A stretch of 64,000 bases of DNA from Pseudoneobacillus sp042683745 (GCF_042683745.1 NZ_JBHUJX010000021.1:1-64000), one strand, 5' to 3'. Positions 14,561 through 23,701 are shown, counted from the first letter of the stretch. The notes: generated by a model not told the origin, from the letters alone. A program made the numbers and translations.

Positions 14561-15298
14561 TTAATAAACAACTCTCCACAAATATAATCCTTGTGCAGGG
14601 GCTGTCTTCCCAGCAAAACTTCGATCTTTTTTTTCAAGAATTTTTGAGATGGAATTTGCTGCTCGATCTCCCGTGCCAATCTCAAGTAGAGTTCCCGTCA
14701 TAATTCTTACCATATTATATAAAAATCCATTTCCGACATAACGAAATACAAGTAAACCATTTTCTTCACAAATGTTTATCTCATAAATGGTTCTAACCTT
14801 ATCTTCCACTTCCGTTTTAGCCGAACAAAAGCTAGTAAAGTCATGCGTCCCTATAAATAAACTCATGGCCTCTTGGATTAAATCCTTATTCAATTCATAT
14901 GGAAAAATCGTCGCATAATTTCTTCTAAAAGGATCTCTCATTTTGGAAGGATAAACAAAATAACGATATTCCTTCCCCTTTGCATCAAAACGGGCATGAA
15001 AGCTTGTATCCACATTTTCTGCCTCTATCACGGATATATCAGCAGGGAGCAATGAATTCAGCGCTATTGACCATTTTTCTAAAGGAATATTGATATTCGT
15101 ATCAAAATGGATGACTTGCCCTTTTGCATGGACACCTGCATCTGTTCTTCCTGAAGCTGCTATCTTGATATCCTGACCTTTATGCAATTTCTTTAACGCT
15201 TTCTCTACTTCTTCTTGAACAGTTCGACCATTCGGTTGAATTTGATAGCCAGAAAATTCGGTTCCATCGTAGGAAATTATACATTTTAATCTTTGCAT
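14561..15298 (-). CDS. truA: tRNA pseudouridine synthase A (positions 38-40)
   Basis: Converts uridine to pseudouridine in the tRNA anticodon stem. 245 aa, normal length. ISYDGTEFSGYQIQPNGRTVQ opens the fold, SGRTDAGVHAKGQV carries the catalytic Asp, and FRYVGNGFLYNMVRIM is the conserved late motif. The start follows AGGAAG. Last gene of the ecfA1-ecfA2-ecfT-truA run, 12 nt behind ecfT, the normal Bacillus order. Confidence 0.97.
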   Translation of the reverse strand: MQRLKCIISYDGTEFSGYQIQPNGRTVQEEVEKALKKLHKGQDIKIAASGRTDAGVHAKGQVIHFDTNINIPLEKWSIALNSLLPADISVIEAENVDTSFHARFDAKGKEYRYFVYPSKMRDPFRRNYATIFPYELNKDLIQEAMSLFIGTHDFTSFCSAKTEVEDKVRTIYEINICEENGLLVFRYVGNGFLYNMVRIMTGTLLEIGTGDRAANSISKILEKKDRSFAGKTAPAQGLYLWRVVY

Positions 15299-15310
15299 AC
15301 TAAAACTTCC

Positions 15311-16108
15311 TTATGTCCTAAATAAAACAAGGAGAATGGTTAAAATAGCCATTAAAACAAGTACTAATGTATCGATATAAGTCCAAACTAACATGCGATA
15401 TTTTGTTCTTCCTTCACCACCGCGATAACCTCTAGCTTCCATCGCAATTGCCAATTCCTCCGCACGCTTGAACGAACTCACAAATAATGGAATGAGTAAC
15501 GGAACAATTGCTTTTAAACGATCTTTAATTGGTCCGCTTGAAAATTCTACTCCCCTTGCCATTTGCGCTTTCATAATTTTATCTGTTTCTTGCATTAAAG
15601 TTGGAATAAATCGTAATGAAATCGACATCATTAACGCCATTTCATGCACTGGAAACCTTACTTTCTTAAGCGGCTCAAGAAGTGTTTCCAACCCATCGGT
15701 AATCTCTATCGGAGTTGTCGTTAACGTTAAAAGGGAAGTAATTAAAATTAAATAGAAAAAGCGCAAAGAAATAAAGACCCCCTGTCTAATTCCACCTTCA
15801 TAAATTTCAATCCAACCAAATTTAACTAACAAATCTCCTTCTTTTGTTAAAAATAAGTGCAGCAATAAAGTAAAAAATACTAACCACATGACTGGTTTCA
15901 ATCCAGCTATTAAAAACCGCAAGGGGATTTTAGACAACCCTAACATTATGATTGTAAAAACACCTAAAAGAAAATAAGTCATTGCATTATTGGCAATAAA
16001 TACAATACAAACAAATAAAAAAACTAATAATAGCTTTGACCGTGGATCCATCCGATGCAAAACGGAGTCGATAGGAACATAACGACCGAATATCATTTTC
16101 TCCATCAT
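15311..16108 (-). CDS. ecfT: Energy-coupling factor transporter transmembrane protein EcfT
   Basis: Shared membrane scaffold of ECF vitamin/metal importers, coupling the two ATPases to substrate-binding S components. 265 aa from the ATG at 16108, which overlaps the ecfA2 stop as ATGA; the longer frame start lies inside ecfA2. About five hydrophobic segments, the cytoplasmic coupling signatures AMEARGYRGG and AQMARGVEF, and DPRSKLL near the N terminus. Confidence 0.95.
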   Translation of the reverse strand: MMEKMIFGRYVPIDSVLHRMDPRSKLLLVFLFVCIVFIANNAMTYFLLGVFTIIMLGLSKIPLRFLIAGLKPVMWLVFFTLLLHLFLTKEGDLLVKFGWIEIYEGGIRQGVFISLRFFYLILITSLLTLTTTPIEITDGLETLLEPLKKVRFPVHEMALMMSISLRFIPTLMQETDKIMKAQMARGVEFSSGPIKDRLKAIVPLLIPLFVSSFKRAEELAIAMEARGYRGGEGRTKYRMLVWTYIDTLVLVLMAILTILLVLFRT

Positions 16109-16974
16109 AAGCGGACTCGCTCCTTCCACTCGGAAGCAATTGCATCCGTAAGCAACTCTAAGCGAAGATACTTACGATTAAATTTCATTCCGCTCATTTC
16201 TTCCAGAAGCATTTGAAAACGAACAACTTCGGGGACATTTAGTCCTAAATCCACTAATTCACTAGGGGAGGAGAAGATTTCCTCAGGGCTTCCTTGTTTA
16301 TATACGGTACCTTTATGCATAATAACGATTTGATCCGCATATTGGGCAGCATCTTCCATACTATGTGTGACTAGAATCGTCGAAAGGTCTTTCTCCTTAT
16401 GAAGTTTGTAAAAGAGATTCATGATTTCTTTTCTTCCACGCGGATCTAAACCAGCAGTCGGTTCATCTAAAACAATGACATCGGGTTCCATGGCGAGAAC
16501 ACCGGCTATTGCCACTCTTCGCATTTGACCTCCGGATAAATCAAAAGGCGATTTCATGAGTATCTCCTCTGACAAACCAACTAGTTTAATGGCTTCTCTC
16601 GCACGCCTTTTAGCATCAGTTTCAGATACCCCAAAATTCATTGGGCCAAAACAAATATCCTTTTCAACGGTTTCTTCAAAAAGTTGATGCTCAGGAAATT
16701 GAAAAACAATCCCTATCTTTTTTCGGATATCCTTAAGATTTTTCTCTTTCTTCCCTGCCGAGATGGTCCGATTTCCTAACGTAATCTGGCCATTGGTAGG
16801 CTGCAAAATGGCATTTAAATGTTGGAGGATCGTCGACTTTCCAGAACCAGTATGCCCAATAATGGCTAAGTAAGTACCTGAAGGGATTTCAAAAGTAACA
16901 TCACTTATCGCTAGTCTTTCAAAGGGAGTATTGGCTTGGTAACGATATTCTACTTGTTTAAGTGAGATGTCCAT
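16105..16974 (-). CDS. ecfA2: ECF transporter ATP-binding protein EcfA2
   Basis: Second ATPase of the ECF module. 289 aa, with Walker A GHTGSGKST, Q-loop VFQFPEHQLFE, signature LSGGQMRRVAIAG, Walker B VIVLDEPTAGLD and switch His in VTHSMEDAA. The FQFPEHQLFE form and C-terminal extension mark the EcfA2 paralogue. Its start lies 25 nt inside ecfA1, and its end overlaps ecfT, so the three are translationally coupled. Confidence 0.95.
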   Translation of the reverse strand: MDISLKQVEYRYQANTPFERLAISDVTFEIPSGTYLAIIGHTGSGKSTILQHLNAILQPTNGQITLGNRTISAGKKEKNLKDIRKKIGIVFQFPEHQLFEETVEKDICFGPMNFGVSETDAKRRAREAIKLVGLSEEILMKSPFDLSGGQMRRVAIAGVLAMEPDVIVLDEPTAGLDPRGRKEIMNLFYKLHKEKDLSTILVTHSMEDAAQYADQIVIMHKGTVYKQGSPEEIFSSPSELVDLGLNVPEVVRFQMLLEEMSGMKFNRKYLRLELLTDAIASEWKERVRL

Positions 16975-17789
16975 AATTCCCTAACCAACTCCTCTTCTGA
17001 CAAATGGTGCTTAGAAAGTGAAATACCTTTTTCCCTAAGTGACTTACTCACTTTGACTGAAAAAGGAATATCTAAACCTAAATTCACCAATTCTTCATCT
17101 AGTTGAAAGATTTCATCTGGAGTTCCTTCTCGATAAATCTTACCTTTATTCATAATAATGATCCGATCTGCCTTTGCAGCTTCGTCTAGATCATGCGTAA
17201 TAGAAATAACCGTCATCGAGTGATCCTTTTTAAGCTCCCTAACTGTTTCTAGAACTTCCTCTCTTCCGATTGGGTCTAACATAGAAGTAGCTTCATCAAG
17301 AATAATGATCGCTGGTTTTAAGGCAAGAACTCCCGCAATGGCAACTCTTTGTTTCTGTCCCCCTGAAAGATGATGCGGCTCTTGATTCAGAAAGTCGTCC
17401 ATTTTCACCTTCTTTAAGGAATCCACAACCCGTTTAGTCATTTCTTCTCTAGGAATACCATTGTTTTCTAAGCCAAAAGCCACATCATCCTGAACCGTCG
17501 TGCCAACAAACTGATTATCTGGATTTTGAAAAACCATCCCAATTTGCTTACGAACCGTCCAAATTGTTTCCTCATTCAATTCAATTCCACATGCTTTAAT
17601 ACTACCTTCCTGGGCAAATTGTAGTCCATTTAATAACTTTGCTAGCGTGGATTTCCCTGAACCATTATGGCCCACAATGGCAAGCCATTCACCCTCAAAG
17701 ATATTTAATTGAATTTTCTCTAATGCCCAATTTGGCTGGTGATCATACCGAAAAGAAATTTGATCGATTTCCAATATCGGTTTACTCAT
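16950..17789 (-). CDS. ecfA1: ECF transporter ATP-binding protein EcfA1
   Basis: First ATPase of the ECF module. 279 aa from the ATG at 17789, behind GAGGGTGAGG; an in-frame GTG three codons earlier is part of that site. Walker A GHNGSGKST, Q-loop FQNPDNQFVG, signature LSGGQKQRVAIAG, Walker B AIIILDEATSMLD, switch His in ITHDLDEA. First gene of the four-gene ecf-truA run. Confidence 0.95.
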   Translation of the reverse strand: MSKPILEIDQISFRYDHQPNWALEKIQLNIFEGEWLAIVGHNGSGKSTLAKLLNGLQFAQEGSIKACGIELNEETIWTVRKQIGMVFQNPDNQFVGTTVQDDVAFGLENNGIPREEMTKRVVDSLKKVKMDDFLNQEPHHLSGGQKQRVAIAGVLALKPAIIILDEATSMLDPIGREEVLETVRELKKDHSMTVISITHDLDEAAKADRIIIMNKGKIYREGTPDEIFQLDEELVNLGLDIPFSVKVSKSLREKGISLSKHHLSEEELVRELWTSHLNK

Positions 17790-17846
17790 AACCCTCACCC
17801 TCTCGTCTCTACTTCCCTAACTCTACTCATCTCTATTTCGTTGTAT

Positions 17847-17930
17847 AAAAAAAAGCCTGCGTCCCCTTCCAAAAGCAAAAGTCGAATTACCTTTGCTTTT
17901 ATGACCATTTTTAAGAATGGAAGGGGAGGC
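17847..17930 (-). terminator. Long nested hairpin with T run (terminator or ecf leader attenuator)
   Basis: Outer arms on the plus strand: GCCT 17855-17858 plus CCCCTTCC 17863-17870 against GGAAGGGG 17919-17926 plus AGGC 17927-17930. An inner stem pairs AAAAGCAAAAG (17871) with CTTTGCTTTT (17891). On the minus strand the stem ends in eight T. It lies downstream of rplQ but also downstream of a possible ecf promoter. Confidence 0.7.
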
Positions 17931-17958
17931 ATGAGCTAGACAAGACACTAGATAAGCT

Positions 17959-17988
17959 ATAGTAAAATGCAGATACATCGAAAAGCAA
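17959..17988 (-). promoter_or_regulatory. Possible promoter of ecfA1-ecfA2-ecfT-truA
   Basis: TTGCTT, 18-nt spacer, TACTAT on the minus strand in the 346-nt rplQ-ecfA1 gap. If used, transcripts would cross the hairpin at 17847-17930 before ecfA1. Confidence 0.45.
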
Positions 17989-18074
17989 CAATCACTTTTC
18001 GCTAATGCTCATCATAACGCTCAAAATTTGGCTTGGTTTCGGTTGAAACAACATTTGCTTCAACATAACTACAG

Positions 18075-18118
18075 AAAAAGGGCAAAGAACAAGTTTGTTT
18101 GAAACTGTCCTCACCCTT
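18075..18118 (-). terminator. Candidate terminator just after rplQ
   Basis: The minus strand has AAGGG and GGACA pairing with TGTTC and CCCTT around an internal loop, followed by TTTCT, about 20 nt past the rplQ stop. The interrupted stem makes it weaker than the next hairpin downstream. Confidence 0.5.
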
Positions 18119-18135
18119 GTTGTCTGTAATAATTA

Positions 18136-18498
18136 TTAAACTAATTCGATAATAACCATTGGTGCACCATCGCCACGACGTGGTCCAAGTTTCATAATAC
18201 GAGTATATCCACCTTGACGCTCATTGTAACGAGGAGCGATATCAGCAAATAACTTTTGTAATGCATCTTGACCAGTTTCAGCGTTTGCAACTTCATTACG
18301 AACGTAAGAAGCAGCTTGACGACGAGCGTGTAAATCACCACGTTTTCCTAAAGTGATCATTTTCTCAACTGTTACACGAATTTCTTTCGCACGAGTTTCA
18401 GTTGTTTCAATGCGCTCATTGATGATTAAATCAGTAGTTAAATCACGTAGCATCGCTTTACGTTGTGAGCTAGTGCGTCCTAACTTTCTGTATCCCAT
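18136..18498 (-). CDS. rplQ: 50S ribosomal protein L17
   Basis: 120 aa, typical bacterial L17 length. Opens MGYRKLGRTSSQRKAMLRDL, the family hallmark, and ends KLGPRRGDGAPMVIIELV. The ATG follows AGGAGGG. Last gene of the alpha operon, behind rpoA. Confidence 0.98.
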   Translation of the reverse strand: MGYRKLGRTSSQRKAMLRDLTTDLIINERIETTETRAKEIRVTVEKMITLGKRGDLHARRQAASYVRNEVANAETGQDALQKLFADIAPRYNERQGGYTRIMKLGPRRGDGAPMVIIELV

Positions 18499-18578
18499 GA
18501 GGATTCCCTCCTTTGTTGAAGTAATGAAATTGGCATTTAGATTTGGGCACTAAAATTGCCTAGTTAATCTGAAATTAT

Positions 18579-19523
18579 CTAGTCATCTTTTCTTAAACCT
18601 AATCCTAGATCCTCAAGCTTTGCTTTGACTTCTTCTAGAGATTTACGGCCTAAGTTACGTACCTTCATCATATCTTCTTCTGTTTTATTTGCTAATTCTT
18701 GTACGGTATTAATACCAGCACGCTTTAAGCAATTGTAAGAACGAACAGAAAGGTCAAGTTCTTCAATAGTCATTTCTAGAACTTTTTCTTTTTGATCTTC
18801 TTCTTTTTCAATCATAATCTCAGCATTTTGAGCTTCATCAGTTAATCCAACAAAGATATTCAAATGCTCAGTTAAAATTTTAGAGCCAAGAGCAATCGCA
18901 TCTTTTGGTCCAGTACTTCCATCAGTCCAAACATCTAGCGTAAGCTTATCATAGTTTGTTAACTGACCGACACGAGTATTTTCAATTTGATAAGATACTC
19001 GAGAAACTGGAGTATAGATTGAATCAATTGGAATAACACCAATTGGTTGATCTTCTCTCTTGTTTTGAACAGCAGGCGTATAGCCTCGTCCACGTCTAGC
19101 CATTAAACGCATACGAAGATGGCCGTTTTTACCTAATGTAGCAATATGAAGATTAGGATTCAAAATTTCCACATCACTATCATGAGTGATATCAGAAGCT
19201 TTAATTTCACCTTCACCTTGAACATCAATCTCTAACGTCTTTTCTTCGTCTGAATAAATCTTAAGGGCCAGCTTCTTAATGTTTAAGATAATGGATGTTA
19301 CATCTTCTACGACGCCTTCGATTGTTGAAAACTCATGAAGTACCCCATCGATTTGAATCGACGTTACAGCGGCACCTGGGAGTGAAGATAATAGGATACG
19401 ACGTAAGGAGTTACCCAAAGTGGTACCATATCCACGCTCAAGTGGCTCTACGACGAACTTCCCGTACTTGGCATCATCGCTGATCTCAACCGTTTCAATT
19501 TTTGGTTTTTCTATTTCGATCAT
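18579..19523 (-). CDS. rpoA: RNA polymerase alpha subunit
   Basis: Scaffold for polymerase assembly; its C-terminal domain binds UP elements and activators. 314 aa from the ATG at 19523 (MIEIEKPKIE) behind AAGGAGGG; three upstream codons in frame are not family sequence. N-terminal dimerisation domain with GTTLGNSLRRILLSSLPGAA, linker near 230, CTD with LDLSVRSYNCLKRAGI and VRNLGRKSLEEVKAKL. Confidence 0.98.
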   Translation of the reverse strand: MIEIEKPKIETVEISDDAKYGKFVVEPLERGYGTTLGNSLRRILLSSLPGAAVTSIQIDGVLHEFSTIEGVVEDVTSIILNIKKLALKIYSDEEKTLEIDVQGEGEIKASDITHDSDVEILNPNLHIATLGKNGHLRMRLMARRGRGYTPAVQNKREDQPIGVIPIDSIYTPVSRVSYQIENTRVGQLTNYDKLTLDVWTDGSTGPKDAIALGSKILTEHLNIFVGLTDEAQNAEIMIEKEEDQKEKVLEMTIEELDLSVRSYNCLKRAGINTVQELANKTEEDMMKVRNLGRKSLEEVKAKLEDLGLGLRKDD

Positions 19524-19692
19524 CCAATACACCCTCCTTCAAAACGTCGAAACTTCAGTTTTGGACTAACTGAAATTCCCCTGTTTACGTTCCCGTATGT
19601 GCACAACAACTCGATATTTTTACCTGTATAATCATATAATAAATGCATCATATCCCATTATAGACTCATGATGCAAATTCTATACAGAAAAA

Positions 19693-20082
19693 TTAAACAC
19701 GGCGACGTTTTGGTGGGCGACATCCATTATGTGGAACTGGAGTAACGTCTTTAATTGCAGTAACTTCAAGACCAGCAGCTTGTAATGCACGGATCGCAGC
19801 TTCACGTCCTGCACCAGGTCCTTTAACTGTTACTTCTAAAGTTTTCATACCATGTTCAATGGAAGCCTTAGCAGCTGTTTCAGCAGCCATTTGTGCAGCA
19901 AATGGAGTAGATTTACGAGAACCTTTAAATCCAAGAGCACCAGCACTTGACCAAGCAAGAGCGTTACCATGAGCGTCAGTAATCGTTACGATTGTATTGT
20001 TAAAAGTAGAACGAATGTGTGCAATACCAGTATCAATATTCTTTTTCACACGACGTTTACGAGTATTTGTTTTACGAGCCAT
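19693..20082 (-). CDS. rpsK: 30S ribosomal protein S11
   Basis: Platform protein of the 30S subunit. 129 aa; IDTGIAHIRSTFNNTIVTI, GPGAGREAAIRALQAAGLEV and the NGCRPPKRRRV tail are diagnostic. Placed between rpsM and rpoA as in other Bacillus. Confidence 0.98.
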   Translation of the reverse strand: MARKTNTRKRRVKKNIDTGIAHIRSTFNNTIVTITDAHGNALAWSSAGALGFKGSRKSTPFAAQMAAETAAKASIEHGMKTLEVTVKGPGAGREAAIRALQAAGLEVTAIKDVTPVPHNGCRPPKRRRV

Positions 20083-20104
20083 TGAATGTTACCTCCTTTA
20101 CCGA

Positions 20105-20470
20105 TTATTTTTTCTTGTTCGCTACCGTCTTACGAGGGCCTTTGCGAGTACGAGCGTTGTTTTTCGTGTTTTGTCCGCGAACCGGTAAGCCACGGCGATG
20201 ACGTAAACCGCGATAGCAGCCAATTTCCATTAGACGCTTAATGTTAAGGGAAACTTCACGACGAAGGTCACCTTCAACTTTTAATTTGTCAATGATGTCA
20301 CGAATTTTATTTAACTCATCTTCCGTTAAATCGCGTACACGAGTATCTTCAGAAACGCCAGCTTCAGCTAAAATCTTTTGAGCTGTGACTTTTCCAATAC
20401 CATAAATATATGTTAAAGAAATAACGATACGTTTTTCACGTGGAACATCTACACCAGCTATACGTGCCAT
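20105..20470 (-). CDS. rpsM: 30S ribosomal protein S13
   Basis: Head protein contacting P-site tRNA and L5. 121 aa from the ATG at 20470 (MARIAGVDVP) behind GGAGGTG; seven in-frame codons upstream cover the ribosome site and are excluded. YIYGIGKVTAQKIL and RGLRHRRGLPVRGQ are diagnostic; basic Lys-rich end. Confidence 0.98.
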   Translation of the reverse strand: MARIAGVDVPREKRIVISLTYIYGIGKVTAQKILAEAGVSEDTRVRDLTEDELNKIRDIIDKLKVEGDLRREVSLNIKRLMEIGCYRGLRHRRGLPVRGQNTKNNARTRKGPRKTVANKKK

Positions 20471-20493
20471 TAAATAGCGCACCTCCTTCAATA

Positions 20494-20607
20494 TTAACCT
20501 TGTTTTTGTTTATGTTTAGGGTTTTCACAAATAACCATAACTTTACCACGTCTACGAATAACTTTACACTTTTCGCAGATTGGCTTTACCGATGGTCTTA
20601 CTTTCAT
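20494..20607 (-). CDS. rpmJ: 50S ribosomal protein L36
   Basis: 37 aa, too short for usual ORF cut-offs. Reads [20 protein letters not shown] at the start and PKHKQKQG at the end. It has the zinc ligands Cys-x2-Cys, Cys and His of the C+ form. GGAGGTTAGGATA precedes the ATG. Located between infA and rpsM, its standard place. Confidence 0.97.
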
Positions 20608-20643
20608 TATCCTAACCTCCTTAATAGTACGGAGTGCAATGAG

Positions 20644-20862
20644 TTATTTAAAGCGGTAAGTAATTCTTCCGCGCGTTAAATCATATGGAGAAAGTTCAAC
20701 AGTAACCTTATCACCTGGTAAAATACGAATAAAATGCATACGAATTTTCCCAGAAACATGAGCAAGAACTGTGTGTCCATTTTCCAACTCTACCTTAAAC
20801 ATGGCATTCGGCAAAGTTTCCGTTACTGTGCCTTCAACCTCAATTACATCATCTTTAGCCAT
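20644..20862 (-). CDS. infA: Translation initiation factor IF-1
   Basis: Binds the 30S A site during initiation. 72 aa from the ATG at 20862 (MAKDDVIEVEGTV), after AGAAGGGAGA; 20 extra in-frame codons upstream lie in map-remnant/intergenic sequence. OB-fold with HVSGKIRMHFIRILPGD and TRGRITYRFK. Confidence 0.98.
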   Translation of the reverse strand: MAKDDVIEVEGTVTETLPNAMFKVELENGHTVLAHVSGKIRMHFIRILPGDKVTVELSPYDLTRGRITYRFK

Positions 20863-20894
20863 TCTTTTCGTCTCCCTTCTCATCCTAAATAACG

Positions 20895-21228
20895 TAGTGG
20901 TTAATAAAATTTGCAAAAGCAAATGACGCTTTCCTTTGAAATACGACCTATTAATTGTGGTCCTTTATTAGGCGGACCGTAATGTGGAATTTCTGGATCC
21001 TCATGTAAGTCTTACCCGATTTCAGTGACCAGCATACTCGCGTACAATAGAAAAGCCACTCTCTTCCACATACGTTTGGATCTTATCGGAGATGTTCGAA
21101 AGGCATTCACCTGGATTTGCTTCTTTCAAACCTCTTAATAACGATTCTTCAGTAACATCAAATAGACGCTGCATATCCATATCTACTTCCAACACATCAA
21201 TGCTACGAGGGGTTTTACAAATGATCAT
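20895..21228 (-). pseudogene. map: Decayed methionine aminopeptidase (map) remnant
   Basis: The first codons read MIICKTPRSI, as in map. The frame then jumps to the late part of the enzyme (VTEESLLRGLKEANPG, IQTYVEESGFSIVREY, GH) with about 110 internal residues missing. After GGTCAC a frameshift gives a stop. In the shifted frame, homology continues as IG-stop-DLHEDPEIPHYGPPNKGPQL, then is lost; the C-terminal third with two metal-binding Glu residues is absent. The start still overlaps the adk stop as ATGA, so the intact adk-map arrangement is ancestral. The KOW-protein gene often found between map and infA is missing. The right boundary is approximate. Confidence 0.85.
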
Positions 21229-21878
21229 TCAGTTAAACTCCCAAGTAATTCTTTAATGTCTGAGTAGACTACTTCAATATCTTGCTGTCCATTAATATTT
21301 TGCAAATATCCTTTTGCTTCGTAGAAGTTTAACAACGGTGCAGTTTGTTGCATGTTAACCTCTAAACGATTTTGAACTGTTGATTCATTATCATCAGCAC
21401 GTTGATATAACTCTCCTCCACAACGGTCACAAGTACCTTCATTGGTTGGAGGATTAAATACTAAATGATAAGTAGATCCGCAACTCTTACAAATACGTCT
21501 ACCGGTTAATCTCGCCATTAATAATTCATGATTGACATCAATATTAATAACAAAATCAATTTTTTTATCTAATTCAGAAAGAATATCTTCCAATGCTTCA
21601 GCTTGAGGGACAGTTCTTGGAAAACCATCAAGTAGAAAACCCTTCTCACAATCTGGTTTACTTAGTCGCTCACGAACAATACCTATTGTAACTTCGTCAG
21701 GAACAAGTGCACCTTGATCCATAAAGGATTTTGCTTTTAAGCCAAGTTCTGTTTCCTCTTTCATTGCCGCACGGAACATATCTCCTGTAGAGATATGAGG
21801 TATGCCGTACTGATCAACGATTTTTTCTGCCTGTGTACCTTTTCCAGCTCCAGGAAGACCCATTAATACTAAGTTCAC
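21225..21878 (-). CDS. adk: Adenylate kinase
   Basis: ATP + AMP to 2 ADP. 217 aa, starting at the GTG at 21878 (VNLVLMGLPGAGKGTQ) six nt behind AGGGGGT; the longer frame to 21917 crosses the secY stop region. P-loop GLPGAGKGT and a zinc LID domain with CKSCGSTYHLVFN and CDRCGG, the Gram-positive form. Follows secY. Confidence 0.97.
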   Translation of the reverse strand: MNLVLMGLPGAGKGTQAEKIVDQYGIPHISTGDMFRAAMKEETELGLKAKSFMDQGALVPDEVTIGIVRERLSKPDCEKGFLLDGFPRTVPQAEALEDILSELDKKIDFVINIDVNHELLMARLTGRRICKSCGSTYHLVFNPPTNEGTCDRCGGELYQRADDNESTVQNRLEVNMQQTAPLLNFYEAKGYLQNINGQQDIEVVYSDIKELLGSLTE

Positions 21879-21934
21879 ACGTATACCCCCTGATACAGTA
21901 TTGGTTATAGGGAACAAAAAGTTCCCTAAATCCT

Positions 21935-23230
21935 TTACTTAATGAAACCTTTATAATGTCGTTTTACAAGCTGTGCTTCAAGCTGCTTCATTGTGTCTAG
22001 TGCAACACCCACTACAATTAGCAAACTGGTTCCCCCAATTTGAGCTGATGGTGGCAAGTTAGCAATATTAACAAAAAAGACAGGAAGAACAGCGATGACT
22101 GCTAAAAATAAAGATCCAACTAAAGTTAAGCGGTATAAAACACGTGTCAAATATTCTTGAGTGCTTTTACCTGGACGAATACCTGGTACATATCCACCTT
22201 GTTTCTTCAGATTTTCAGCCACTTGTTCAGGGTTAACTTGAATAAAGGCATAAAAATAAGAGAAGGCGATAATCAAAACAGTATACATAATCATCCCTAT
22301 TGGATGAGTGTAGTCAAAAACTCGTTGAATCCAAAGTGTTACATCATTTTGTGGAAAAAATGACGCAATCGTTTTTGGTGTAATGATAAATGAAACGGCA
22401 AAGATAACAGGAATAACACCAGCTGCATTTACTTTTAATGGTAAATGAGTTGACTGTCCGCCAACTGGATTACGACCCACACTCATTCGTTTCGCATATT
22501 GAATTGGAATTTTACGTAGTGCCTGTTGAATGAAAATTGTTCCAACAATTACAGCAACTACAGCTAGGATAATCAAAATAACTGTAATAATACGTAAGAA
22601 AAGTTGCTCTCCAGCATTCTCGAATTGTTGTGCGTAAATCTGGTTCACTGTAGAAGGAATACCAGCTACGATACCAGCAAAGATAATAATAGAGATTCCG
22701 TTTCCTACACCTTTTGAAGTAATCTGTTCCCCTAACCATAATAGAAATGCAGTACCTGCAGTTAAAACAGTTGCAATCAACAAGTACGTAGTTACTCCAG
22801 GTTTTTCAATTAATTGTCCATTGGCCATATTGTTAAAACCATAGGACATTCCAAATGCTTGAATAAATCCAAGCACGATCGTGAAATAACGGGTAAACTG
22901 TGCTAGTTTACGGCGTCCAACATCTCCCTGCTTAGACCATTCCGTAAATTTCGGCACCACATCCATCTGTAAAAGTTGGATAATGATTGATGCAGTAATA
23001 TACGGCATAATCCCCATTGCAAGAATGGAGAAGTTTTTTAACGCTCCACCACCAAAGGTATTTAGAACACCGAACACACTTAGCTGATCTTGTGCAGCAA
23101 GAACTTCAGCATTCACATTTGGCACAGGTATAAATGTACCAATTCGGAATACGATTAACATTAAAAGGGTGAATATGATTTTTCGTCTAATATCACCCAC
23201 GCGCATAAAATTGGAGATTGTCGAAAACAT
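21935..23230 (-). CDS. secY: Preprotein translocase subunit SecY
   Basis: Channel of the Sec machinery, ten membrane helices. 431 aa. Starts MFSTISNFMRVGDIRRKIIF, with GGGALKNFSILAMGIMPYI plug/TM2 region and the basic cytoplasmic loops near RRKLAQF and PGIRPGKST. Start overlaps the rplO stop (TAATG), so the two are coupled. Confidence 0.98.
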   Translation of the reverse strand: MFSTISNFMRVGDIRRKIIFTLLMLIVFRIGTFIPVPNVNAEVLAAQDQLSVFGVLNTFGGGALKNFSILAMGIMPYITASIIIQLLQMDVVPKFTEWSKQGDVGRRKLAQFTRYFTIVLGFIQAFGMSYGFNNMANGQLIEKPGVTTYLLIATVLTAGTAFLLWLGEQITSKGVGNGISIIIFAGIVAGIPSTVNQIYAQQFENAGEQLFLRIITVILIILAVVAVIVGTIFIQQALRKIPIQYAKRMSVGRNPVGGQSTHLPLKVNAAGVIPVIFAVSFIITPKTIASFFPQNDVTLWIQRVFDYTHPIGMIMYTVLIIAFSYFYAFIQVNPEQVAENLKKQGGYVPGIRPGKSTQEYLTRVLYRLTLVGSLFLAVIAVLPVFFVNIANLPPSAQIGGTSLLIVVGVALDTMKQLEAQLVKRHYKGFIK

Positions 23231-23670
23231 TACAACACCTCAGTTTGACCGCCAGCAGCTTCAATCGCTTCTTTAGCAGCTGAGGAAAATTTGTGAGCTT
23301 TCACTGTCAATTTTTTCTCAACACTACCTTTAGCAAGAATTTTAATTCCTGCTTTTTCACTTTTAACAATACCAGCTTCGATTAATAATTCTGGTGTTAC
23401 TTCAGTACCATCTTCGAAGCGGTTTAAAGTGTCAAGGTTTACAATTGCAAATTCTTTACGATTGATATTTGTAAATCCACGTTTTGGTAAACGGATGAAT
23501 AAAGGTGTTTGACCACCCTCAAATCCTAGACGTACACCGCCACCGGAACGAGCGTTTTGACCTTTATGTCCTTTACCAGCAGTTTTACCTTGACCAGAAC
23601 CAATACCACGTCCTAAACGCTTACGTTCTTGACGAGATCCTTCTGCAGGTTTTAATTCATGAAGTTTCAT
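23230..23670 (-). CDS. rplO: 50S ribosomal protein L15
   Basis: 146 aa. Opens MKLHELKPAEGSRQERKRLG and continues with a Gly/Arg/Lys-rich extension (RGIGSGQGKTAGKGHKGQ) that threads into 23S rRNA. Late-assembly 50S protein. Overlaps secY. Confidence 0.98.
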   Translation of the reverse strand: MKLHELKPAEGSRQERKRLGRGIGSGQGKTAGKGHKGQNARSGGGVRLGFEGGQTPLFIRLPKRGFTNINRKEFAIVNLDTLNRFEDGTEVTPELLIEAGIVKSEKAGIKILAKGSVEKKLTVKAHKFSSAAKEAIEAAGGQTEVL

Positions 23671-23701
23671 ATGGGCACCTCCTTAATGTAAGAAGAATCG
23701 A

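Noticed and set aside
20863..20922. N-terminal extension of IF-1
   Set aside because: The 20 extra codons fall in decayed map/intergenic DNA and the ribosome site for the 72-aa form.
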